25,447 bases of DNA from Euryarchaeota archaeon UBA23 (lineage in GTDB: Archaea; Thermoplasmatota; Poseidoniia; Poseidoniales; Thalassarchaeaceae). The DNA lies in the NCBI GenBank assembly GCA_002498725.1, contig DAIJ01000031.1:1446-26892 (forward strand), read 5' to 3'. Every line of letters starts with the position of its first letter. Within the stretch, counting starts at the first letter, position 1. A program made the translations under genes and the position numbers. Below the pieces are notes generated by a model, which worked only from the letters and a program-made list of their open reading frames with translations, had not been told where the DNA came from and searched no databases. Positions 17,467-23,449 of this stretch are shown one piece after another.

Positions 17467-18552
17467 CTAGTTACGAGATATCTTCACTAAACGTACATCA
17501 TCAATTGGTTTGTCATTTGATCCTCGATCGACTTCACTAATTTGATCAACTATTGATAATCCATCGACAACCATTCCAAAGACTGTATGACAAGATTGTG
17601 AATTACAATCCTTATCAGGTTCCCAATCAAGATGACTTGGAGTGGAATCTGAAGGAACTATGTAGAACTGGCTACCATCTGTGTTTAGACCTGCATGAGC
17701 AGCTGCTAGTGCACCGGGAACGTGTTTCAGTCCGTTTGTATGTTCACCAGGAATTGACCAATCTCTAAGATCGCAGTTAGTTTCAGTATATGGTGAATTG
17801 GTGGCGTTCAAAGTCTGTCCATTACAATAACCAAACCATTTTCCTGAATATCCACCCATTCCGTTAAGATTTTCTACATCTCCGCCTTGAATCATGAAAT
17901 TATCTATTACTCTATGGAAAATAGTGTAATCGTAGCGGTAATTATCAACATGCCATAAGAAACTCTCCACATGTTTTGGAGCATCTTCAGGATATAATTC
18001 AATTACGATTTCACCAGTAACGCGAGTATCTGGATCATCTGGGTGAACATAAGATACTTCCATTATAACTTCAACCGACTCAGCAGGCTGTTCAAGTGCC
18101 TCACCCATATACTTGAAAGCCACTAGGAAGACCATTATGGAAGCAAATATTGCAAATATTCCCATAGGAGTTGGGCTTCCATCATCAAAAAAGCTCATGC
18201 CTTTTCCGAGAGAAATAGCCTGCTCATCCATCATTGATGCCAATCGATTCATATCCTTGCGAACATCCTTATTGCTCGAATCCAATTTTACTGCTTTCTG
18301 ATAATTCTTGTAGGCCTTCTGCCAAAGATGTTTTTTCCTTTTCAGATTTGACTCCCCCATGTAGATCTGAGTATCTGCTGCGGCAGCCAGAACTAACGCC
18401 TTTTGTGAATTAGATTCAGATGCTTCCCAAGCAGTAGTCCGTAGAACTTCTAAAGCTAATTCCGGATTGTCGGATTCTACATGATTTTTAGCAGCATCTA
18501 GTGCTTCCCTTAGGGTTCCTGACATAGGGGCCATGCGTGCCGGAGCATACAT
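17467..18552 (-). CDS. Membrane-anchored cyclophilin-type peptidyl-prolyl isomerase with TPR-like N-terminus
   Basis: The 361-residue protein has three parts. Residues 11-110 are helical with TPR character (ALDAAKNHVESDNPELALEV; KNYQKAVKLDSSN). One transmembrane helix spans 130-149 (GIFAIFASIMVFLVAFKYMG). A cyclophilin domain covers ~158-358: GEIVIELYPEDAPKHVESF, the active-site FHRVIDNFMIQGGD (R214, F219, M220 and Q222, the CypA R55/F60/M61/Q63 equivalents) and NTDGSQFYIV. No signal peptide is seen, so the positive-inside pattern suggests TPR in the cytosol and catalytic domain outside. Paired cysteines in insertions (one pair near 243-259, plus DCNSQSC) suit disulfides outside the cell. The likely role is prolyl isomerisation during folding of exported proteins. 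ATG 18552 is taken; ATGs six and nine codons later are also possible. It is followed by acnA after ~56 bases. Confidence 0.92.
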   Translation of the reverse strand: MYAPARMAPMSGTLREALDAAKNHVESDNPELALEVLRTTAWEASESNSQKALVLAAAADTQIYMGESNLKRKKHLWQKAYKNYQKAVKLDSSNKDVRKDMNRLASMMDEQAISLGKGMSFFDDGSPTPMGIFAIFASIMVFLVAFKYMGEALEQPAESVEVIMEVSYVHPDDPDTRVTGEIVIELYPEDAPKHVESFLWHVDNYRYDYTIFHRVIDNFMIQGGDVENLNGMGGYSGKWFGYCNGQTLNATNSPYTETNCDLRDWSIPGEHTNGLKHVPGALAAAHAGLNTDGSQFYIVPSDSTPSHLDWEPDKDCNSQSCHTVFGMVVDGLSIVDQISEVDRGSNDKPIDDVRLVKISRN

Positions 18553-18632
18553 CCCTTGAAAACCGCAACGGATGAATAATCCTGAATGTTTTAGGAAATT
18601 TCAGACGGGAATGGCTAAGACCGAATGATTAC

Positions 18633-18659
18633 GCCGTTAACTGTAGGATGTTAACCGGC
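18633..18659. promoter_or_regulatory. GTTAAC inverted repeat ahead of korA
   Basis: GCCGTTAAC (18633-18641) and GTTAACCGGC (18650-18659) form an imperfect inverted repeat with an 8-base spacer (TGTAGGAT) in the 140-base divergent gap between the cyclophilin gene and korA, 34-60 bases ahead of the korA ATG. Its spacing suits a dimeric regulator. No clear TATA box was found in this gap for either gene. Confidence 0.4.
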
Positions 18660-18692
18660 AGTGCCCGGAGCGGATAGGGGACAAGGGAAAAT

Positions 18693-20489
18693 ATGACCCA
18701 AATCGTCAATGATTTCACAATTAATATCGCAACTGCGAATGGTACTGGCTCCCAATCTGCAAATCTAATACTTCTTCACTCAATGTTTGAGATGGGAGTT
18801 CCCGTAAGTGGTAAAAATCTGTTTCCTAGTAATATTTCTGGGCTACCTACATGGTTCATTATTCGTGCTAGCGATGCTGGGTACCAAGCCCCTGGTGATA
18901 AAACTAATATTCAAATTGTTATGAACAAAGATACTTGGCTATCAGATGTAGAAAAAGTCGAGGCCGGGACGATTATAATTTACAATGAAGATGTAAAACT
19001 ACCAGTTGAAAGAGATGACTGTGTCGCCTTAGGAATGCCTATGACAAAGAAAGCTAGGGCAATAAATCCAAAACTTGCTAGAATGATTGCAAATATGTAC
19101 TACGTTGGGGGCCTTGCTGAAGTTCTGAATATCGATAATGAATCAATTAGAGCCGCGGTTTCACAACAATTCAAGGGCAAGGAGAAGGCAATAGAATTGA
19201 ATATGCAGGCTATCCAAGAAGGAAGAGATCATGCTCAAGAAAATTGGAATTGTGACATTGGATATTTGGTAGAGGCACGTAACAAAGATCCTGATACATT
19301 CCTTATTGAAGGAAATGAAGCAGCCGCTCTAGGTTGTATTTATGGAGGTATAAACATGCTATCTTGGTATCCAATAACACCTTCCTCTTCACTCGCAGAA
19401 TCAATAATTTCATGGATTCCCAGAATAAGGCAAGCAGAAGATGGAGGTGCTACTTGTGCGGTTGTTCAGGCCGAAGATGAGCTTGCTGCGGCAGGAATGG
19501 TACTGGGTGCAGGATGGGCTGGAGGAAGAGGTATGACTTGTACCAGTGGACCTGGAATCTCACTCATGTCTGAGTTCATTGGATTATTCTACTTCTCAGA
19601 AGTTCCAGGAGTTATTTGGGACATCAATAGAACAGGGCCTTCTACAGGCCTTCCTACGAGAACTCAACAAGGTGACTTGGCAATGTGCTATGAGGCAAGT
19701 CATGGAGACACGCAATTTATCGTATTAATTCCAGGTACTGTTGATGAGTGTTTTGAATTCGGTTGGAGAGCCTTTGATTATGCAGAAAGATTTCAAACAC
19801 TCGTGTTTGGCTTTGGCGATCTAGATCTTGGAATGAATAGATGGTCTACAAAGGGATTCGAGTATCCAAGCGAAGATATGGATAGAGGAAAGGTGATTCG
19901 TACTCAAGAAGAATTGGATGCAATAGAAAATTTCGGCAGATATCGTGATGTCGATGGAGACGGAATACCGTACAGAACTCTACCTGGTAGCGGACTAGCA
20001 CCCATGTTGTATCGTGGAACTGGACATGATGAGGATGGTATATACTCAGAAGATCCTGAAGTCTATCACGCAGCAATGCAAAGGCTTCGAAAGAAAATAG
20101 ATGGGGCCAGAGATCTACTTCCTGTCCCAATCATTAGAGAAGAAAAGAGTAAAGAAATTGGAATAATTTATTATGGTTCAATGGAGAATACCATTGTTGA
20201 AATTGACGATATGCTAGAATCGACTGGAATTAGTGTTAGTACTTGTCGAGTAAGAGCCCTACCCTATCATTCTGATGTTGAGAAATTTGTTTCAGAACAT
20301 GAACGAATAATTGTATTAGACATCAACCGAGATGGTCAATTATTTGGAATCTTAAGAAAGGAGATGCCAGTGGAACTACTAACTAAAATGCATAGTGTAG
20401 CATTTAGTGATGGACTCCCACCTCGAGCCCGTGTATATGCTGAGATGATTATTGAAACTCTTGGATTGAAAAAGGAGGTGGCAGTTTGA
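18693..20489 (+). CDS. korA: 2-oxoacid:ferredoxin oxidoreductase, fused gamma-alpha subunit (KorA)
   Basis: Subunit of the enzyme that oxidatively decarboxylates a 2-oxoacid, most likely 2-oxoglutarate, to acyl-CoA while reducing ferredoxin. Residues 1-185 are the gamma domain (FTINIATANGTGSQSANLI, with LPTWFIIRASDAGY). Residues ~205-590 are the alpha domain, with GNEAAALGCIYGGI, the hallmark YPITPSSSLAE (226-236), VVQAEDELAAAGMVLGAGW, TCTSGPGISLMSEFIGL and RTGPSTGLPTRTQQGDL. The 598-residue gamma-alpha fusion is the arrangement known from aerobic archaea and actinobacteria, whose two-subunit enzymes lack the delta ferredoxin-like subunit; no delta gene is seen here. The stop overlaps the TTG start of korB. 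Substrate choice between 2-oxoglutarate and other oxoacids cannot be settled from motifs; the neighbouring aconitase favours the TCA role. Confidence 0.93.
   Translation: MTQIVNDFTINIATANGTGSQSANLILLHSMFEMGVPVSGKNLFPSNISGLPTWFIIRASDAGYQAPGDKTNIQIVMNKDTWLSDVEKVEAGTIIIYNEDVKLPVERDDCVALGMPMTKKARAINPKLARMIANMYYVGGLAEVLNIDNESIRAAVSQQFKGKEKAIELNMQAIQEGRDHAQENWNCDIGYLVEARNKDPDTFLIEGNEAAALGCIYGGINMLSWYPITPSSSLAESIISWIPRIRQAEDGGATCAVVQAEDELAAAGMVLGAGWAGGRGMTCTSGPGISLMSEFIGLFYFSEVPGVIWDINRTGPSTGLPTRTQQGDLAMCYEASHGDTQFIVLIPGTVDECFEFGWRAFDYAERFQTLVFGFGDLDLGMNRWSTKGFEYPSEDMDRGKVIRTQEELDAIENFGRYRDVDGDGIPYRTLPGSGLAPMLYRGTGHDEDGIYSEDPEVYHAAMQRLRKKIDGARDLLPVPIIREEKSKEIGIIYYGSMENTIVEIDDMLESTGISVSTCRVRALPYHSDVEKFVSEHERIIVLDINRDGQLFGILRKEMPVELLTKMHSVAFSDGLPPRARVYAEMIIETLGLKKEVAV
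20474..20480 (+). promoter_or_regulatory. Shine-Dalgarno of korB inside the korA end
   Basis: GGAGGTG is fully complementary to the archaeal 16S 3' tail. It lies 5 bases before the TTG at 20486 and 11 bases before the ATG at 20492, so spacing favours the TTG, which overlaps the korA stop as TTGA. Confidence 0.75.
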
Positions 20490-21523
20490 GTATGAGGCCG
20501 GTTAAACTGAATGTAATTGAGTTGCCAAAAGCCGACTATCAAGGAGGGAAGTCTACCTTATGTCCCGGGTGTGGACATGACCAGATTTCAAACGTAATCA
20601 TACAAGCGGCTTGGGAAAATGGAATTGTTCCAGAAAAAATTGCAAAGATGAGCGGCATCGGTTGTTCATCAAAAACTCCTGCTTACTTCCTTGGCAAATC
20701 ACACGGATTCAATACAGTTCACGGTCGAATGCCATCTGTAACTACAGGCGCTAATATGGTAAACAAGGATTTGACTTTCCTAGGAGTTTCTGGAGATGGA
20801 GATACCGCTTCAATAGGAATTGGACAATTTGTTCATGCTATTAGAAGAAATTTGAACATGGTGTATATCATCGAAAACAATGGTGTCTATGGATTGACCA
20901 AGGGTCAATATTCAGCAACTGTAGAAAAGGGTTCAAAGAAGAAAAAAGGAGCTACTAATGAAAATCCCCCTATTGATCTATGTAAAATGGCAATTAACCT
21001 TGGTTGTGGATTTGTTGCTAGATCATTTTCTGGATCAAAGAAACAATTGACGGCGTTACTAAAAGCCGCACTTTCTCATAAAGGAATGGCAGTAATAGAC
21101 GTGATTTCACCATGCGTAACATTCGCTAATAATGATGAATCTTACAGATCTTATACCTATGTCAAAGCGAACGATGAAGAATTGCACAATGTTGGTTACA
21201 TTGCTCATTTCACTCCTATTGAAGAAGTTGAAATTCCTGAAGGTGAGTTCAAAGAAATAAATCTGTTTGATGGCTCAAGATTGCATCTTGAAACAATAGC
21301 AGAAGATCATGACCCCAGTGATGCAGTTGCTGCCTTAGCAGCAATACATGAGGCTGAGAAAGAAAACAAACATGTCACAGGACTATTGTACCATAACTCA
21401 GAATTGAAATCTGCAGATGAGGCACTTGGCCTTACTCAGACGCCTTTGATTGATTTAGATAAAAATGAACTTCGACCAAGCGAAAAAACTCTTGCTGAAA
21501 TAAATGATGGATTTAGAGCATAG
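20486..21523 (+). CDS. korB: 2-oxoacid:ferredoxin oxidoreductase beta subunit (KorB)
   Basis: Thiamine-diphosphate-binding beta subunit partnering KorA. With the TTG start it has 345 residues, the normal size. CPGCGH (C26, C29) plus C60 (GIGCSSKTP) and C210 (SPCVTF) give the four cysteines expected for the single [4Fe-4S] cluster. The thiamine-diphosphate/Mg motif is GDGDTASIGIGQF (103-115) followed by ENNGVYGLTKGQYS (130-143). The Shine-Dalgarno spacing and the 4-base TTGA overlap with korA point to translational coupling and stoichiometric synthesis; the ATG two codons on is the alternative. The C-terminal third is an acidic region typical of two-subunit enzymes. The enzyme is cytosolic and passes electrons to ferredoxin. 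Confidence 0.94.
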   Translation: MSMRPVKLNVIELPKADYQGGKSTLCPGCGHDQISNVIIQAAWENGIVPEKIAKMSGIGCSSKTPAYFLGKSHGFNTVHGRMPSVTTGANMVNKDLTFLGVSGDGDTASIGIGQFVHAIRRNLNMVYIIENNGVYGLTKGQYSATVEKGSKKKKGATNENPPIDLCKMAINLGCGFVARSFSGSKKQLTALLKAALSHKGMAVIDVISPCVTFANNDESYRSYTYVKANDEELHNVGYIAHFTPIEEVEIPEGEFKEINLFDGSRLHLETIAEDHDPSDAVAALAAIHEAEKENKHVTGLLYHNSELKSADEALGLTQTPLIDLDKNELRPSEKTLAEINDGFRA

Positions 21524-21593
21524 AATCACTAATTATTTCCTATCTGCACCTAGTGGTTTTGTTGAAATAGAGAATCCTTCTCGGAAGAACACT

Positions 21594-21669
21594 AGTCCCT
21601 TAGTGTAGCGGTCCATCATTTGGGTCTCTGGAACCCAAGACCCTGGTTCAAATCCGGGAGGGACTACCA
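21594..21669 (+). tRNA. tRNA-Gln (anticodon CUG)
   Basis: AGTCCCT (21594-21600) pairs with AGGGACT (21659-21665) as acceptor stem; discriminator A and encoded CCA follow. The anticodon stem TGGGT/ACCCA holds the loop CTCTGGA, so the anticodon is CTG with T33 in place, decoding CAG glutamine. The T arm is CCTGG-TTCAAAT-CCGGG. The D stem is weak, with a T-T mismatch at its inner pair. It is the last familiar gene before a block of unknown genes. Confidence 0.94.
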
Positions 21670-21679
21670 AATTTCATTG

Positions 21680-21689
21680 TTTAAATATA
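21680..21689 (+). promoter_or_regulatory. TATA-like box ahead of the 122-residue gene
   Basis: TTTAAATATA starts 11 bases after the tRNA-Gln CCA and 43 bases before the GTG at 21723. This predicts a start of transcription near 21710 with a very short leader. Confidence 0.45.
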
Positions 21690-21722
21690 CTAAGAGATTC
21701 TATTTAGCAGCGAAATATAAGC

Positions 21723-22091
21723 GTGATTAAATTGAACCATACAAGTCACATGATAAATTTGATTCAAAGAGGTAAGATACCTACTGGTAAATCAATAGCC
21801 ATTGAAACAATAGCCGAAGTCATGACAGAATATGGATTAGAGACTGACGAAAATCAAGTCATTTCTGCATGGAATAATTGTCAAGAGCTTATTGAAAAGC
21901 AAATGAATAACTCTAGACCAAATGTTGATGAAATATGTGCCAATGATGATTGTGAAGAACTTACGATAATTGGTAAAAATATATGCCAATATTGTAGTGA
22001 TAGTAGTAATAGAATACGTGATGAGAAAAAGCGGAAAGATGAGGCGTTCTGGTCATGGTGGAGGATGGCTAAAAAGAGAGGTATTGTTTGA
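21723..22091 (+). CDS. Unknown small zinc-ribbon protein
   Basis: A 122-residue protein I do not recognise. It starts at GTG 21723 (ATG at 21750 is the alternative), with no Shine-Dalgarno but a TATA-like box at fitting distance for a near-leaderless message. The N-terminal 65 residues look helical, and TIAEVMTEYGLE could be a helix-turn unit. A zinc site is clear: ICANDDCEEL then NICQYC places cysteines at 72, 77, 88 and 91 (CxxxxC-x10-CxxC). The C-terminus is a highly charged helix ending in an aromatic patch, FWSWWRMAKKRGIV, which might contact nucleic acid or a partner. It stands alone between tRNA-Gln and a microprotein gene, in AT-rich DNA. The frame is credible because of the ordered Cys pattern, but function is open. 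Confidence 0.6.
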   Translation: MIKLNHTSHMINLIQRGKIPTGKSIAIETIAEVMTEYGLETDENQVISAWNNCQELIEKQMNNSRPNVDEICANDDCEELTIIGKNICQYCSDSSNRIRDEKKRKDEAFWSWWRMAKKRGIV

Positions 22092-22131
22092 GAGAGGATG
22101 GCATTAGAAGATTCAAAAATCTCAAACATTC

Positions 22132-22140
22132 TTTATATAC
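22132..22140 (+). promoter_or_regulatory. TATA box of the microprotein gene
   Basis: TTTATATAC is a near-consensus archaeal TATA element 48-56 bases before the ATG at 22188. Initiation about 25 bases after it would leave a ~25-base leader that includes the GGAGGTG site. Confidence 0.6.
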
Positions 22141-22173
22141 TGTTGAATATCTAAGGAATTGCCAGAAAAGAAT

Positions 22174-22180
22174 GGAGGTG
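22174..22180 (+). promoter_or_regulatory. Perfect Shine-Dalgarno of the microprotein gene
   Basis: GGAGGTG sits exactly 7 bases ahead of ATG 22188. Few genes in this window have so strong a site, and it is the main reason to accept such a short reading frame. Confidence 0.7.
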
Positions 22181-22187
22181 GAATTGT

Positions 22188-22280
22188 ATGGCTAAGAAAG
22201 GCGGAATGAGGAATGCACCTAGCAAAAGATCAGGTAGATCTTCTGGAAAGGGGCGATCCAACGCACCAAGGAAAAAGTAG
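22188..22280 (+). CDS. 30-residue very basic microprotein
   Basis: The open frame encodes MAKKGGMRNAPSKRSGRSSG and ten more residues ending in APRKK. It has eleven Lys/Arg, no acidic residue and no aromatic residue; composition is Lys/Arg/Gly/Ser. Such a chain should be disordered and bind nucleic acid or another polyanion. Support for real expression comes from a TATA box, a sensible leader, a perfect Shine-Dalgarno at ideal spacing, ATG start and TAG stop. It is too short for ordinary gene callers. It could be a tiny nucleoid- or ribosome-associated protein or a partner of the neighbouring genes. I recognise no family, and no function should be assumed. Confidence 0.6.
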   Translation: MAKKGGMRNAPSKRSGRSSGKGRSNAPRKK

Positions 22281-22303
22281 GCTAGATATTCTCAAATTGA
22301 AAA

Positions 22304-22317
22304 CTTCGCTTGCGGAG
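22304..22317 (+). terminator. Weak hairpin after the microprotein gene
   Basis: CTTCG-CTTG-CGGAG can form a 5-bp stem with a T-G pair 24 bases after the stop. No strong U-run follows, so termination is doubtful. Confidence 0.25.
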
Positions 22318-22340
22318 ATTAGTCCCTTATTTACTGAGGG

Positions 22341-22348
22341 TATATTGA
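22341..22348 (+). promoter_or_regulatory. TATA-like box of the TFB-like gene
   Basis: TATATTGA lies 30-37 bases ahead of ATG 22378, a distance expected for a nearly leaderless archaeal transcript. No Shine-Dalgarno precedes that ATG, which agrees with leaderless initiation of the two-gene unit. Confidence 0.45.
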
Positions 22349-22377
22349 AAAATCATTAAGATTGTCAAACAATAATA

Positions 22378-23448
22378 ATGGAGCCTGATAGCATGTCATA
22401 TTTGCAAAGAAGAGGGAAGAAATCTTCTTTGAAATGTGAAGGGTGTGGATCTAGAGGAAATTTTACCGAATATTCGGGAGAAAAATTCTGTCGAGATTGT
22501 GGGTTTGTAATGCCACCTGAAATGGTACCTGCTATTGAAGAAGACAGTGAAGGAAATGCTGTACCAAGAACAGCTGATAAAGGAATATTAGGAAGCAAAG
22601 TTGACAAACATTCCCATTTACTGCAAAGGAAACATCAGAAATTTGACCAAAGTAAACCTAGTGGATCTTTGTTAGAAATTGACATTAAATTGATAATTGA
22701 AAAAATACATGGGAGAAATTCAATTGAAATCCGTAACTTTGAAGAAGTTTTGAAAATAAAGAGAGAATATACAAAACAATTCACCGAGAAGAAAAACAGG
22801 CAAGAAGAGATGGCCATGCTTCAAACTAACTCATTGCCTTCGAAAAACAAGAGAGGAGAAGTTATTACATTTTTGAGACCAGGGGGTAGAGACTCTGGAA
22901 ACCATCTATCTGCATTAGTGCTAACCAAGCATTATAGTAAGCTAAAGAATGACTGGAGAGCAGATGCTAATGAAACTATGCAAGAGGTTGAAAAATTAGT
23001 AAATACCATTGAATTAAATGATTTTCAGGATTTATTAAATTTGACTAGGGAAAGAAAAAATAATATTTTAAACGATATTAAAGGACTTAAAAAATCATGG
23101 TTATTTGTGGTAAAAAACTCATCAATTAAATTTCCTATACCACCAATCCTTCAAAGACCAGATATTAGAAACAAGATTGTTTATGTTTACAGAGAAATGT
23201 TTGGTTCGGCGAATTCTGGGTTTGATAATTTAATTTACAAACCAAATTCTGAGGTTTGGGATAGCATAAAGGTTCCAGGTAATTCTAATTCATTAAAATC
23301 TTGGATTTGGGAACTTGAAAGACTACGTAAGAACATTAACAAATCAGAGATGAGTGGGATTCACAAACTAAAAAGAAGTATTCCGCTAAAACTCAGAGAA
23401 GAAGCAAATGATGCATTTGTGTTATTAGAAAAATATGGTGGTAATTGA
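22378..23448 (+). CDS. Protein with TFB-like zinc ribbon and linker fused to a helical domain; no cyclin folds seen
   Basis: A 356-residue protein. The N-terminal zinc ribbon is LKCEGCGSRGNF then EKFCRDCGFVMPPE, with cysteines at 20, 23, 38 and 41, the CxxC-x14-CxxC of TFIIB/TFB. It is followed by NAVPRTADKGILGSKVD (residues ~59-75), which parallels the TFB B-linker pattern (GAPxTxxxHDKGLxTxID) that reaches into RNA polymerase. After that no cyclin repeats are recognisable. Residues 90-150 and 190-250 are charged and likely coiled-coil (FEEVLKIKREYTKQFTEKKN; LLNLTRERKNNILNDIKGL), and the rest is a mixed helical domain. The ATPase gene begins one base after its stop, so the two are surely one operon and probably one complex. 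It may have borrowed the TFB module for DNA or polymerase contact, or the likeness may be limited to the ribbon. The gene is AT-rich compared with korAB. Confidence 0.7.
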   Translation: MEPDSMSYLQRRGKKSSLKCEGCGSRGNFTEYSGEKFCRDCGFVMPPEMVPAIEEDSEGNAVPRTADKGILGSKVDKHSHLLQRKHQKFDQSKPSGSLLEIDIKLIIEKIHGRNSIEIRNFEEVLKIKREYTKQFTEKKNRQEEMAMLQTNSLPSKNKRGEVITFLRPGGRDSGNHLSALVLTKHYSKLKNDWRADANETMQEVEKLVNTIELNDFQDLLNLTRERKNNILNDIKGLKKSWLFVVKNSSIKFPIPPILQRPDIRNKIVYVYREMFGSANSGFDNLIYKPNSEVWDSIKVPGNSNSLKSWIWELERLRKNINKSEMSGIHKLKRSIPLKLREEANDAFVLLEKYGGN

Positions 23449-23449
23449 T

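Noticed and set aside
21589..21606. ACACTA...TAGTGT inverted repeat at the tRNA-Gln 5' end.
   Set aside because: One arm is part of the tRNA acceptor/D-arm junction; a six-base match with the leader is not enough to propose a regulatory structure.
22319..22328. TAGTCCCTTA, also present at the 5' end of tRNA-Gln (21593-21602), as a possible attachment repeat.
   Set aside because: Only 10 bases match, and they correspond to the tRNA 5' end, not the 3' end used in typical integration; chance is sufficient.
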